From: Vibrio coralliilyticus | GTDB lineage: Bacteria; Pseudomonadota; Gammaproteobacteria; Enterobacterales; Vibrionaceae | NCBI RefSeq assembly: GCF_024449095.1 | Contig: NZ_CP024627.1 | Span: forward strand, 2,728,001-2,792,000 | DNA: 64,000 bases | Direction: 5' to 3' | In this document: positions 44,741 to 54,855 of the stretch, piece by piece | Layout of the letters: every line of letters begins with the position of its first letter | How positions within the stretch are numbered: the first letter of the stretch is position 1 | Program-made: the position numbers and the translations under genes | The notes under the pieces: generated by a model | Database searches by the model: none | Told to the model about the DNA's origin: nothing | What the model saw: only the letters and a program-made list of their open reading frames with translations

Positions 44741-46171
44741 TTACTTTTTCTTTTTAACTGCTTTTTTGTTTGGAAGGTCAGTGATAGAACCTTCGAATAC
44801 TTCAGCAGCTAGACCGACAGACTCGTGTAGCGTTGGGTGAGCGTGGATAGTTAGTGCGATATCTTCTGCATCACAACCCATCTCAATAGCTAAACCGATT
44901 TCACCGAGTAGTTCACCACCGTTAGTACCAACGATCGCACCACCAATAACACGGTGAGTCTCTTTGTCGAAGATAAGCTTAGTCATACCGTCAGCGCAGT
45001 CAGATGCGATTGCACGACCTGATGCAGCCCAAGGGAAAGTTGCCACTTCGTACTTGATGCCTTCTTCCTTCGCTTCTTTCTCAGTCTTACCAACCCATGC
45101 CACTTCAGGCTCAGTGTAAGCAATTGAAGGAATAACTTTAGGATCGAAGTAATGCTTCTTACCAGCAATAACTTCAGCAGCAACGTGGCCTTCATGCACA
45201 CCTTTGTGAGCAAGCATTGGTTGACCAACGATATCACCGATAGCAAAGATATGAGGTACGTTTGTACGAAGTTGCTTATCTACATTGATAAAGCCACGCT
45301 CATCAATTTCTAGACCCGCTTTCTCACCATCGATAAGCTTACCATTTGGTACACGACCGATAGCCACTAGAACTGCATCATAGCGCTCTGCTTCAGCAGG
45401 GGCTTTCTTGCCTTCCATTGACACGTAGATACCGTCTTCTTTTGCTTCAACTGCTGTCACTTTCGTTTCTAGCATTAGGTTGAATTTGTCCTTCACACGC
45501 TTGGTGTAAACTTTAACGATATCTTTATCTGCCGCTGGGATAACTTGGTCAAACATCTCAACGACGTCAACTTTAGAACCAAGTGACTGGTAAACCGTAC
45601 CCATTTCTAGACCGATGATACCACCACCCATGATAAGTAGCTTTTCAGGAACTTCTTTCAGTTCGAGTGCATCCGTTGAGTCCCAAATACGTGGGTCTTC
45701 ATGCGGAATAAATGGCAGTTTGATAGGACGAGAACCCGCAGCAACGATAGCGTTATCGAAGTTTACGGTTGTTGCCTCTCCTTCGCCTTCAACAAGGATA
45801 GAGTTAGGGCCAGTAAATTTGCCGTAACCGTTAACAACCGTCACATTACGCATCTTAGCCATACCGCTAAGACCGCCAGTCAGTTGGTTAACGACTTTCT
45901 CTTTCCAGATACGAATTTTGCTGATGTCAGTTTGCGGCTCACCAAACACAACGCCGTGATCTGCCATAGCTTTTGCTTCTTCAATTACTTTAGATACGTG
46001 AAGAAGTGCTTTAGATGGGATACAACCCACGTTTAGACATACACCGCCAAGAGTGCTGTAGCGCTCGATTAGTACAGTTTCAAGACCTAAGTCTGCACAA
46101 CGGAAGGCAGCGGAGTAACCAGCAGGACCAGAACCAAGTACAACAACTTGGGCTTTAATTTCTTTGCTCAT
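44741..46171 (-). CDS. lpdA: Dihydrolipoamide dehydrogenase (E3)
   Basis: Reoxidises the lipoyl groups of pyruvate and 2-oxoglutarate dehydrogenase, passing electrons to NAD via FAD. 476 residues. FAD site VVLGSGPAGYSAA, redox disulfide GGVCLNVGCIPSK, NAD site IMGGGIIGLEMG, and the C-terminal catalytic His-Pro-Thr in HAHPTLHESV. The C-terminus is a Lys-rich tail (KKAVKKKK). Last gene of pdhR-aceE-aceF-lpdA; the 250-bp gap to aceF contains a stem-loop and may hold its own promoter, because the enzyme also serves other complexes. Confidence 0.98.
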   Translation of the reverse strand: MSKEIKAQVVVLGSGPAGYSAAFRCADLGLETVLIERYSTLGGVCLNVGCIPSKALLHVSKVIEEAKAMADHGVVFGEPQTDISKIRIWKEKVVNQLTGGLSGMAKMRNVTVVNGYGKFTGPNSILVEGEGEATTVNFDNAIVAAGSRPIKLPFIPHEDPRIWDSTDALELKEVPEKLLIMGGGIIGLEMGTVYQSLGSKVDVVEMFDQVIPAADKDIVKVYTKRVKDKFNLMLETKVTAVEAKEDGIYVSMEGKKAPAEAERYDAVLVAIGRVPNGKLIDGEKAGLEIDERGFINVDKQLRTNVPHIFAIGDIVGQPMLAHKGVHEGHVAAEVIAGKKHYFDPKVIPSIAYTEPEVAWVGKTEKEAKEEGIKYEVATFPWAASGRAIASDCADGMTKLIFDKETHRVIGGAIVGTNGGELLGEIGLAIEMGCDAEDIALTIHAHPTLHESVGLAAEVFEGSITDLPNKKAVKKKK

Positions 46172-46384
46172 TTTGACCTCTTGTAGTCATTATCCCTAAC
46201 AGGCTGAGTGGGTATTGATTCTTTTGTTTAAGAGTGGTTGGTTTTAAACAGTTATTTTCAGACCGCCAACAGTTTACAGAGATGTTAATGGTGTGAAAAG
46301 CAATTCCATTTAGCCTGTGAGCTAGCCAACAATTAAGTTAGGAAAACGTTCTCCTTCACCCAATTGTCAGATGTTTCTATTAAC

Positions 46385-46409
46385 AGAGGCGGCTAAAAAG
46401 GCCGCCTCT
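46385..46409 (-). terminator. Stem-loop between aceF and lpdA
   Basis: AGAGGCGGC, 7-nt loop, GCCGCCTCT right after aceF. The T-run after it is weak, so it may be a partial terminator or mRNA-processing/stability hairpin that lowers lpdA transcription relative to aceEF. Confidence 0.6.
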
Positions 46410-46426
46410 CAATCATCTCAGTTCAA

Positions 46427-48325
46427 TTAAAGAACCAGACGACGGATGTCTGATAGCGCACTGTTTAGGAAGGTAATGAAGCGCGCACCTTCAGCACCAT
46501 CGATCACACGGTGGTCGTATGATAGAGACAGTGGAAGCTGTAGGCGAGGTTCGAACTCTTTACCGTTCCATACAGGTTTCATTTCAGACTTAGACACGCC
46601 AAGGATACCGACTTCTGGAGCGTTTACGATTGGAGTGAACGCAGTACCGCCGATGCCACCTAGGCTTGAGATAGTGAAACAGCCACCTTGCATGTCAGCC
46701 GCAGTTAGCTTACCTGCACGTGCTTTCTTAGAAACCGCCATTAGCTCTTCAGATAGCTCGTAGATGCCTTTCTTGTTCACGTCTTTAAAGACAGGAACAA
46801 CCAGACCGTTTGGCGTATCTACTGCGATACCGATGTTCACGTACTTCTTCAGAATGATGCTTTCGCCATCTTCAGACAGAGAAGAGTTGAACGCAGGGAA
46901 CGCTTCAAGCGCTTTAGCAGCAGCTTTCATGATGAACACAAGTGGCGTGATCTTCATGCCTGTATCTTTCTTCGCTTCGATAGCGTTCTGCTCTTTACGG
47001 AACGCTTCTAGCTCAGTGATGTCTGCGTTATCCCACTGTGTAACGTGAGGGATCATTACCCAGTTACGGTGTAGGTTCGCACCAGAGATCTTCTTGATCT
47101 TAGAAAGCTTCTGAACTTCAGTTTCACCGAACTTGCTGAAGTCAACTTTAGGCCAAGGTAGAAGGCCAAGAGCAGAGCCGTCACCGCCTTTGCCAGATGC
47201 TGCTGCACCAGACTCAAGACGCTTAAGCGCATCCTTCACGTAGGCTTGAACGTCTTCTTTCAGGATACGGCTCTTACGGCCAGAACCTTTAACTTTAGAC
47301 AGGTTAACGCCAAACTCACGCGCTAGACGACGAACAACTGGAGACGCGTGTGCGTACTCGTTGTTCTCTTGGAAATCGCCAGTCGTTACTGGATCTGCTG
47401 CCGCTGGTGCTTCTGCTTTAGGAGCTGCCGCAGGTGCCGCCGCTTGAGCTGGAGACGCTGCAGGAGCTGGTGCTGCACCCGCCACTTCGAAGACCATGAT
47501 TAGAGAGCCAGTAGACACTTTGTCGCCAGCTGCAATCTTGATTTCTTTGACCGTGCCCGCAAATGGTGCTGGTACTTCCATTGAAGCTTTGTCGCCTTCT
47601 ACAGTGATTAGAGATTGCTCTTCTTCCACTGTATCGCCAACTGCAACCATGATTTCAGTCACTTCAACTTCGTCGCCACCGATATCTGGAACGTTCACTT
47701 CTTTCGCTGCAGACGCCGCTGGAGCCGCTGCTACTGGAGTTTCTGCTGCAACAGGTGCCGCTGGAGCGCCAGAGCCTGCTACTTCGAATACCATGATTAA
47801 CGAACCAGTCGTAACTTTATCGCCTGCTGCTACTTTGATCTCTTTTAGAGTACCAGCGAATGGTGCAGGTACTTCCATAGAAGCTTTGTCGCCTTCAACT
47901 GTTAGAAGAGATTGCTCTTCTTCGATGCTGTCGCCAACTGCAACCATGATTTCAGTGACTTCAACTTCATCGCCACCGATGTCTGGTACGTGAACTTCTT
48001 TCAGTTCACTTGCAACAGAAGGGGCCGCAGCTGCTGGAGCTGGAGCCGCTGCTGGTGCAGCCTCTGCCGTAGCAGGTGCAGCGTCAGCTGCACCCTCGGC
48101 TTCGAAAATCATGATTAGAGAACCAGTAGAAACTGAGTCGCCTTCAGCAACTTTGATTTCTTTAACGATACCCGCTTGAGATGCAGGAACTTCCATAGAA
48201 GCTTTATCGCCTTCAACTGTGATCAGAGACTGCTCTTCTTCAACCTTGTCGCCAACGCTTACAAGAATTTCAGTAACTTCAACCTCATCCGCACCGATGT
48301 CTGGTACATTAATTTCGATTGCCAT
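46427..48325 (-). CDS. aceF: Dihydrolipoyl acetyltransferase (E2 of pyruvate dehydrogenase)
   Basis: Core of the pyruvate dehydrogenase complex. 632 residues with three tandem lipoyl domains, each with the lipoylated Lys in [10 protein letters not shown] (the first at Lys41, the others near 140 and 250). They are separated by Ala/Pro-rich flexible linkers. Then follow the peripheral-subunit-binding domain ([16 protein letters not shown]) and the catalytic domain with [15 protein letters not shown]. Three lipoyl domains is the usual gammaproteobacterial number. The repeated lipoyl-coding DNA is near-identical in places and could recombine. Confidence 0.98.
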   Translation of the reverse strand: MAIEINVPDIGADEVEVTEILVSVGDKVEEEQSLITVEGDKASMEVPASQAGIVKEIKVAEGDSVSTGSLIMIFEAEGAADAAPATAEAAPAAAPAPAAAAPSVASELKEVHVPDIGGDEVEVTEIMVAVGDSIEEEQSLLTVEGDKASMEVPAPFAGTLKEIKVAAGDKVTTGSLIMVFEVAGSGAPAAPVAAETPVAAAPAASAAKEVNVPDIGGDEVEVTEIMVAVGDTVEEEQSLITVEGDKASMEVPAPFAGTVKEIKIAAGDKVSTGSLIMVFEVAGAAPAPAASPAQAAAPAAAPKAEAPAAADPVTTGDFQENNEYAHASPVVRRLAREFGVNLSKVKGSGRKSRILKEDVQAYVKDALKRLESGAAASGKGGDGSALGLLPWPKVDFSKFGETEVQKLSKIKKISGANLHRNWVMIPHVTQWDNADITELEAFRKEQNAIEAKKDTGMKITPLVFIMKAAAKALEAFPAFNSSLSEDGESIILKKYVNIGIAVDTPNGLVVPVFKDVNKKGIYELSEELMAVSKKARAGKLTAADMQGGCFTISSLGGIGGTAFTPIVNAPEVGILGVSKSEMKPVWNGKEFEPRLQLPLSLSYDHRVIDGAEGARFITFLNSALSDIRRLVL

Positions 48326-48344
48326 TTCTTATTTACCTTCTCAA

Positions 48345-51008
48345 TTAAGCGTATAGCGGGTTAGTTTTTTCAGTGTCGATGTCAAATTTAGCAATCGCTT
48401 CAACGACTACTGACTTCTCAACATCACCACGCTTAGCCAGTTCACTTAGCGCTGCTACAACAACGTAACCTGCGTTCACTTCGAAGTGACGACGTAGGTT
48501 TTCGCGGCTGTCTGAACGACCAAAGCCATCAGTACCCAGTACTTTATAAGACTCAGAAGGCATGAACGCACGAACTTGTTCTGCGTAGTTCTTCATGTAG
48601 TCAGTCGCTGCGATTGCTGGCTCGCTACCCATCACTTGTGCGATGTAAGGCACTTTTGCGTCAGCTTCTGGGTGTAGCATGTTGTCACGCTCTACCGCTT
48701 GGCCGTCGCGAGTCAGTTCGTTGAATGAGGTTACAGAGAACACGTCAGACGCGATACCGTACTCTTCGCTCAGGATAGTCGCAGCTTTACGTACTTCGTT
48801 CATGATAGTGCCAGAGCCCATTAGCTGAACTTTAGACTTGTCACCAGCGTAAGACTCAAGCTTGTAGATACCCTTACGAATGCCTTCTTCAGCGCCTTCT
48901 GGCATTGCTGGCATGGCATAGTTTTCGTTCATTACCGTTAGGTAGTAGAACACGTTCTCTTGCTCAGGACCGTACATGCGACGGATACCGTCTTGCATGA
49001 TTACCGCAACTTCGTACGCGAATGTTGGGTCGTAAGAGATACAGTTAGGAACTGTGTTCGCCATGATGTGTGAGTGACCGTCTTCGTGCTGTAGACCTTC
49101 ACCGTTTAGCGTTGTACGACCAGCAGTAGCACCTAGTAGGAAACCACGAGCTTGTTGGTCACCAGCCATCCACGCCATGTCGCCAACACGTTGGAAACCG
49201 AACATAGAGTAGTAGATGTAGAACGGAATCATTGGCAGATCGTTTGTGCTGTAAGAAGTAGCAGCAGCAACCCAAGATGCCATAGAGCCTAGCTCGTTGA
49301 TACCTTCTTGTAGTACCTGACCAGATGTTGCTTCTTTGTAGTAAGAAACAATGCCTTTATCTTCTGGTGTGTATTCCTGACCGTGCGGGTTGTAGATACC
49401 GATCTGACGGAATAGACCTTCCATACCGAACGTACGTGCTTCGTCACAGATGATAGGAACGATGTTCTTACCAATGTTCTTGTTCTTAAGCAGGATATTA
49501 AGAGTACGAACGTAAGCCATAGTTGTAGAAATATCACGCTTTTGCTCACTTAGTAGCGGTGCGAACTCTTCTAGCTCAGGTACTTTGAATTCTTGAGTGA
49601 ATTTAGGTAGACGCTGTGGCGTGTAACCTTTTAGTTCTTTACGACGAGCGTGTAGGTATTCGTATTCCGCAGAACCTTCTTCAAGCTTCAGGTACGGAAG
49701 CTCTTTAACCGCTTCGTCAGTTAGGATGTCTTGAAGACCTAGACGATCACGTAGGTGTAATACGTGAGTCATGTCCATCTTCTTAACTTGGTGCGCGATG
49801 TTCTTACCTTCAGCCGCTTCACCCATACCGTAACCTTTAACAGTCTTAGCTAGGATGACTGTTGGACGACCTTTAGTTTCTGCCGCGTTTTTGTATGCTG
49901 CGTACAGTTTAGAAGACTCGTGACCACCACGCTTAAGTGCAAAGATTTCGTCGTCTGTCATGTCTGCAACGAGTGCAGCTGTCTCTGGGTATTTACCAAA
50001 GAAGTGCTCACGTACGTATGCGCCATCTTTAGATTTAAATGTTTGGTAGTCACCATCTACAGTTTCGTTCATTAGCTGTAGAAGCTTGCCAGACGTATCT
50101 TTAGCAAGTAGTGCATCCCAGTTGCTACCCCAGATAACTTTAACAACGTTCCAGCCAGCACCTTTGAATAGGCCTTCTAGCTCTTGGATGATGCTACCGT
50201 TACCCATTACAGGGCCATCTAGACGCTGTAGGTTACAGTTCACTAGGAAACATAGGTTGTCTAGTTTCTCACGAGCTGCGAAAGACAGTGAACCACGTGA
50301 TTCTGGCTCATCCATCTCACCGTCACCTAGGAACGCGTATACACGTTGAGCAGACGTGTCTTTCAGACCACGACCGTCAAGGTACTTAAGAAAACGCGCT
50401 TGGTAAATCGCAGAAATTGGGCCTAGACCCATAGATACTGTTGGGAACTGCCAGAACTCAGGCATCAGTTTAGGGTGCGGGTATGATGGAATACCTTTGC
50501 CGTCTACTTCTTGACGGAAGTTGTCTAGCTGCTCTTCAGTTAGACGACCTTCAACGAATGCACGAGAGTAGATACCTGGTGAGATGTGACCTTGGTAGTA
50601 CACTAGATCGCCACCGTCCGTCTCGTTTGGAGCACGGAAGAAGTGGTTGAAACATACTTCGTAGAATGCAGCAGAAGACTGGAAAGACGCCATGTGGCCG
50701 CCTAGCTCTAGGTCTTTCTTAGATGCACGTAGAACGATCATGATTGCGTTCCAGCGGATGATGGAACGAATACGGCGCTCAAGTGTTGTGTCACCTGGGT
50801 AAGCTGGTTCTTGATCTGCAGGAATCGTGTTGATGTAGTTGGTTGTGATTCCTGTTGGCATGTCAACACCGTCTAGACGTGCTTTGTCCAGAACTTGCTC
50901 TAGTAGGAACTGAGCACGCTCTACACCTTCTTCACGTACAACTGACTCAAGGGCTTGTAGCCATTCTTGAGTTTCCAGTGCGTCTACGTCATGCTTCATA
51001 TCAGACAT
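48345..51008 (-). CDS. aceE: Pyruvate dehydrogenase E1 component (homodimeric type)
   Basis: Decarboxylates pyruvate with thiamine diphosphate and acetylates the E2 lipoyl groups. 887 residues, the same as E. coli. TPP/Mg motif YAFLGDGEMDEPES and NLQRLDGPV, and the pyrimidine-domain part DEARTFGMEGLFRQIG; the DGHSH and VLGTDGFGRSDSR stretches are also conserved. It starts 50 bp after pdhR and is followed 20 bp later by aceF. Confidence 0.98.
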   Translation of the reverse strand: MSDMKHDVDALETQEWLQALESVVREEGVERAQFLLEQVLDKARLDGVDMPTGITTNYINTIPADQEPAYPGDTTLERRIRSIIRWNAIMIVLRASKKDLELGGHMASFQSSAAFYEVCFNHFFRAPNETDGGDLVYYQGHISPGIYSRAFVEGRLTEEQLDNFRQEVDGKGIPSYPHPKLMPEFWQFPTVSMGLGPISAIYQARFLKYLDGRGLKDTSAQRVYAFLGDGEMDEPESRGSLSFAAREKLDNLCFLVNCNLQRLDGPVMGNGSIIQELEGLFKGAGWNVVKVIWGSNWDALLAKDTSGKLLQLMNETVDGDYQTFKSKDGAYVREHFFGKYPETAALVADMTDDEIFALKRGGHESSKLYAAYKNAAETKGRPTVILAKTVKGYGMGEAAEGKNIAHQVKKMDMTHVLHLRDRLGLQDILTDEAVKELPYLKLEEGSAEYEYLHARRKELKGYTPQRLPKFTQEFKVPELEEFAPLLSEQKRDISTTMAYVRTLNILLKNKNIGKNIVPIICDEARTFGMEGLFRQIGIYNPHGQEYTPEDKGIVSYYKEATSGQVLQEGINELGSMASWVAAATSYSTNDLPMIPFYIYYSMFGFQRVGDMAWMAGDQQARGFLLGATAGRTTLNGEGLQHEDGHSHIMANTVPNCISYDPTFAYEVAVIMQDGIRRMYGPEQENVFYYLTVMNENYAMPAMPEGAEEGIRKGIYKLESYAGDKSKVQLMGSGTIMNEVRKAATILSEEYGIASDVFSVTSFNELTRDGQAVERDNMLHPEADAKVPYIAQVMGSEPAIAATDYMKNYAEQVRAFMPSESYKVLGTDGFGRSDSRENLRRHFEVNAGYVVVAALSELAKRGDVEKSVVVEAIAKFDIDTEKTNPLYA

Positions 51009-51057
51009 GGCGATCTATCCTTCTGTTGGTTGGATCTACTTATTTAAGTAACGCTCT

Positions 51058-51825
51058 TTACGAGTCGTTACCCTGCTGAATTCGACGCAAAGATCGCTCA
51101 CGGCGAGACTCTTCACGACTCAAATCCAACAATGTTTCTTCAATATAAGCTAAGTGTGAGTGCGACATTTCACGCGCCTTTTCTGGCTGACCAGAAACGA
51201 TCGCATCAACGATATTAGCTCGGTGTTTACTTACTTTTTCCACCACTTCATCGCGGCGATGTAAGAGCTTAAGATTCTGAAGGACGTTTTGCTCCAGCAA
51301 AGGGGCCAAACTGCGAACGATATGAAGCAAGACAACGTTGTGCGCCGCTTCAGTCAAAGCGATCAGAAACTGCATCACCGCAGCCGCTTCCGCTTCAACA
51401 TTTTTCTTCGTTTGCTCTTCGCTGATGTTTTTCAGGCAAGCCTGAATACGGGCAAAGTCCTCATCGGTGCCACGAACTGCTGCAAAATAAGCAGAGATAC
51501 CTTCCATCGCATGGCGCGTTTCGAGTAAATCCAGCTGTGTTTCCGAATGGCTAGACAATAAATTTAGCAGAGGATCTGAAAAACTCGTCCAGATATTCTC
51601 GCTAACAAATGTGCCACCACCCTGGCGACGAGTGAGAAGACGTTTAGCTTCGAGGCGTTGAATTGCCTCACGGATTGAAGGACGAGACACATCAAACTGC
51701 TTTGCCAGTTCGCGCTCTGGTGGCAACTGCTGCCCCGGAGACAATGTTCCTTCCACAATCAGCCGTTCTAACTCTTGTTCAATTACATCAGAGAGTTTTG
51801 GCTGACGAATCCTTTGATAAGCCAT
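51058..51825 (-). CDS. pdhR: Pyruvate-sensing transcriptional repressor PdhR
   Basis: GntR/FadR-type regulator of the pdh operon, released by pyruvate. The family start is [15 protein letters not shown] (51825), giving 255 residues as in E. coli; a longer in-frame start lies upstream. The winged helix is [21 protein letters not shown] followed by QGGGTFV. The C-terminal FCD domain binds pyruvate. Two perfect PdhR operators lie upstream, so it represses its own operon. Confidence 0.97.
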   Translation of the reverse strand: MAYQRIRQPKLSDVIEQELERLIVEGTLSPGQQLPPERELAKQFDVSRPSIREAIQRLEAKRLLTRRQGGGTFVSENIWTSFSDPLLNLLSSHSETQLDLLETRHAMEGISAYFAAVRGTDEDFARIQACLKNISEEQTKKNVEAEAAAVMQFLIALTEAAHNVVLLHIVRSLAPLLEQNVLQNLKLLHRRDEVVEKVSKHRANIVDAIVSGQPEKAREMSHSHLAYIEETLLDLSREESRRERSLRRIQQGNDS

Positions 51826-51853
51826 AGTTGTTGTTCTTCTACTCTTTGCAGTC

Positions 51854-51870
51854 AATTGGTATTACCAATT
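51854..51870. promoter_or_regulatory. PdhR operator 1
   Basis: AATTGGTATTACCAATT, a perfect inverted repeat that matches the PdhR consensus ATTGGTnnnACCAAT, about 30 bp upstream of the pdhR start, where it would block transcription of the operon. Confidence 0.9.
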
Positions 51871-51990
51871 TTAAGTTGGCGACGAAATTAACATAATTAA
51901 AACGCAAGTTCCAGTCAAAAATTGACCCACATCATAGAACGAGCCATGCATCAACACTTTGATAACATTAGCCGATTAAAACAGCAATCA

Positions 51991-52007
51991 AATTGGTCTG
52001 ACCAATT
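51991..52007. promoter_or_regulatory. PdhR operator 2
   Basis: AATTGGTCTGACCAATT, a second perfect PdhR-type palindrome 137 bp further upstream. A half site (TTAATTGGTCAG) follows at about 52052-52063. Two spaced operators could allow looping or control of an additional promoter. Confidence 0.8.
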
Positions 52008-52128
52008 ACAAAATATAAACAGATGGGAATAAATCGTGCTAGCAATCACACTTTAATTGGTCAGTTTTAAAGGAATATGAACAGAAGATGTCGGGAAAAG
52101 AAGAGAGTCGTCGTTGCTAGTAAACAAA

Positions 52129-52160
52129 AACGGGCTGCGCTTTCACAAGCGCAGCCCGTT
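52129..52160 (-). terminator. Intrinsic terminator of recJ
   Basis: AACGGGCTGCGCTT, loop TCAC, AAGCGCAGCCCGTT; on the minus strand it is followed by TTTG. Located about 18 bp after the recJ stop. Confidence 0.88.
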
Positions 52161-52178
52161 CCTACATTTCGTGAAAGA

Positions 52179-53915
52179 CTATTTTGCTTCGATATGGTCA
52201 ATCATCAATTGCAGTGACTGATTACCTCGAAACTCGTTGATATCCAGCTTGTAAGCCAAACGTACCGTTTTCACTGACGCATCTGGCCAGCGACGCAGAT
52301 CGACATTAAAAGCAATCCCATCAATCATGATGTTGGTCGGTTGACCTTTATGTAAAGGCTCCAGCATCAGCTTCAGGTGCTTCTCGCCAACCAATTTCTG
52401 ATGAAGCACTTTAAATTCACCGTCGAACAGAGGTTCAGGGAAAGCTTGCCCCCAAGGTCCACCAGCACGAAGCATCTCTGCGATATGCATAGAAAACTCT
52501 TCAGGCTTCAACTCACCGTCAGACAAAATCACACCTTTGAGTGCGGCGTCGTCCAACTCTTGTTTCACAGCCTCATCAAACAACTGAGCAAATCGTTCGA
52601 AGTCTTTTTCCATGATCGTCAGGCCAGCTGCCATGGCGTGACCACCAAACTTGAGGATCAAGCCGGGGTTTTGAGTATCAATACGATCGAGAGTATCACG
52701 CATATGTAGGCCCGGAATCGAACGACATGAGCCCTTAATGCTCCCTTCACCACCATCGGCGAAGGCAATCACAGGTCGGTGGAACTTTTCTTTGATTCGA
52801 GATGCCAAAATACCAATCACACCTTGGTGCCAATCACGCTGAAACAGCACCAGCCCATGAGGCATATCCTTGTCACCAAACTGAAGACGCTCACAAAAAG
52901 CCATTGCTTCCTGCTTCATACCTTCTTCAATTTCTTTACGCGTTTGGTTCAGACCATCCAGCTCACTTGCCATACGACGTGCAGCATGAATGTTGTTGGC
53001 CATCAAAAGCTCAACACCAAACGACATATCATCTAAGCGACCAGCTGCGTTGATACGCGGACCTAGTGCAAAACCGAAATCGGCAGCAACCAACCGACGC
53101 GCATCTCGCTTTGCGACTTCAATCAATGCTTGAATGCCAGGTCGTGCTTTGCCGGCACGAATACGCTGCAGACCTTGGTGAACCAGAATACGATTGTTTT
53201 CATCCAATGGCACCACATCAGCAACCGTACCCAGAGCCACCAAATCAATCAGCTCCATCAATTTTGGTTCAGCCATGCCCTGCTCGGCAAACCATCCCTG
53301 CTTTCTCATATGAACACACAACGCCATCATGAGATAAAACGCCACTCCCACGCCAGCCAAGGCTTTCGAAGGAAAAGCGCACTCTTCTAAATTTGGGTTG
53401 ACCATCGCATCGACGTTAGGTAACTCATGGCCCGGCAGGTGGTGGTCAGTAACTAATACTTTTAGCCCCTGCTCTTTGGCGTATCGCACACCATCAATTG
53501 AAGAGACACCATTATCGACCGTCATGATCACTTCAGCGCCAATCTCAATCGCCTGATCAACGACTTCTGGGCTAAGACCATAACCATCTTCAAAGCGATT
53601 CGGCACCAAATAATCGACGTTATTGGAACCAAGCATTCGCAATGCGAGCACCGATAGAGCCGAGCTGGTTGCCCCATCAGCATCGAAATCTCCGACAACA
53701 ATAATACGTTGATTACTCTGAATAGATTCAAATAGCAGCTCGACCGCGGCGTCAATACCATGCAATTTTTGATAAGAATGCAATGCACGCGCAGTCGTTT
53801 CTAACTGCTGGGCACTGGTGATACCACGTGAGATGTAAATGCGCTTAAGAAGTGGAGCAATGTCGGTGGAAAGCAGACTGAGATCAACCTCAGGCCGGCG
53901 TTGAATTTCGATCAT
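52179..53915 (-). CDS. recJ: Single-strand-specific 5'-3' exonuclease RecJ
   Basis: DNA repair and recombination nuclease. 578 residues, as E. coli. DHH-family motifs: VVGDFDADGATSS, VMTVDNGVSS, VTDHHLPGHE, and later the DHHA1 region with GGHAMAAGLT. The gene is in the order xerD-dsbC-recJ, as in enterics and vibrios; about 150 bp separate it from dsbC. Confidence 0.98.
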   Translation of the reverse strand: MIEIQRRPEVDLSLLSTDIAPLLKRIYISRGITSAQQLETTARALHSYQKLHGIDAAVELLFESIQSNQRIIVVGDFDADGATSSALSVLALRMLGSNNVDYLVPNRFEDGYGLSPEVVDQAIEIGAEVIMTVDNGVSSIDGVRYAKEQGLKVLVTDHHLPGHELPNVDAMVNPNLEECAFPSKALAGVGVAFYLMMALCVHMRKQGWFAEQGMAEPKLMELIDLVALGTVADVVPLDENNRILVHQGLQRIRAGKARPGIQALIEVAKRDARRLVAADFGFALGPRINAAGRLDDMSFGVELLMANNIHAARRMASELDGLNQTRKEIEEGMKQEAMAFCERLQFGDKDMPHGLVLFQRDWHQGVIGILASRIKEKFHRPVIAFADGGEGSIKGSCRSIPGLHMRDTLDRIDTQNPGLILKFGGHAMAAGLTIMEKDFERFAQLFDEAVKQELDDAALKGVILSDGELKPEEFSMHIAEMLRAGGPWGQAFPEPLFDGEFKVLHQKLVGEKHLKLMLEPLHKGQPTNIMIDGIAFNVDLRRWPDASVKTVRLAYKLDINEFRGNQSLQLMIDHIEAK

Positions 53916-54062
53916 AGATTGGATTGAGCCTTGTTCTTGGGCAGGACGCCTGAATAGCGAACAAGTTAACAGATGAGAATCTTATATCAACCTAATTCAT
54001 GACATAGGATTCTCATCACAGGGTCGCTTGTCAGGCGCTCAAACGTAACTCTGGAGATTGAA

Positions 54063-54815
54063 TTACGATTTTTGTGTTTGTTGTAGGCGTTGCAGCATCT
54101 GTTCTGGTGGTAAGTAGCCGCCAACCATTTCACCATTTGGTAGGAAAATCGCTGGCGTGCCACTAATACCTAACTCACGCCCAAGAGTATAATGCTCTTT
54201 GATGATTTCCTGATACTTGGCGAAATCTTTGCTCTTTTCTGGGAACTCACGTTTCACCTTACCGTTATGCATGGCAGCTTGTGGTTCGTCCGAGCCCCAA
54301 ATTGCTGCCATTTGATCCGCAACAGAACCCGTTGCCCCTTGACGTGGGTAAGCCATGTAACGAATAGTGATACCCAAATCATTGTAATCTTTCATTTGGT
54401 TATGAAGACGTACACAGTAGCCACAGGTAATATCCGTGAAGACAGTGATAACGTATTTCTCGTCTTTAGCCTTAAACTCGATCATGCTGTCTTTGAATGC
54501 TTCGATTTTAGCCGCATTGATCGGCGCCTGACGTTTCGCCAGCACATCTTCATATTGGCCATTGCCATCAAGCTTATAAAGTGTACCTGCTAAAAAGTAT
54601 TCACCGTCTGGTGAAGCAAAAAGAATTCCTCCACTGGTCTGCACTTCGACTAAACCATCGATATCTGCAGGCGCCACTTTTTTCACTTCCAATCCTAGCT
54701 TGGCAAAACGCTCTTCAAGCTGAGCTGTATCAAATTTTACTTCCGCTGCAGATACTGCCTGTGCTGCCACAAGCAGTGGTAACGTAAGTAGAGTCACTCG
54801 GCGTAGTACGCTCAT
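54063..54815 (-). CDS. dsbC: Thiol:disulfide isomerase DsbC
   Basis: Periplasmic isomerase that corrects wrong disulfides; kept reduced by DsbD. Signal peptide ends around AQAVSAAEV, an N-terminal dimerisation domain follows, and a thioredoxin fold has the active site TCGYCVRLH and the cis-Pro in GTPAIFLPNG. The ATG at 54815 has AAGGTGA in place; an upstream GTG three codons earlier is less likely. Confidence 0.97.
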   Translation of the reverse strand: MSVLRRVTLLTLPLLVAAQAVSAAEVKFDTAQLEERFAKLGLEVKKVAPADIDGLVEVQTSGGILFASPDGEYFLAGTLYKLDGNGQYEDVLAKRQAPINAAKIEAFKDSMIEFKAKDEKYVITVFTDITCGYCVRLHNQMKDYNDLGITIRYMAYPRQGATGSVADQMAAIWGSDEPQAAMHNGKVKREFPEKSKDFAKYQEIIKEHYTLGRELGISGTPAIFLPNGEMVGGYLPPEQMLQRLQQTQKS

Positions 54816-54855
54816 TAAATTCACCTTAAATCGATTTAGTTATAACCATGAGCGC

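Noticed and set aside
46446..48364. Several plus-strand frames opposite aceF (up to 165 codons)
   Set aside because: They are shadows of the Ala/Pro-rich lipoyl linkers and repeated lipoyl domains on the other strand; no ribosome sites or relatives.
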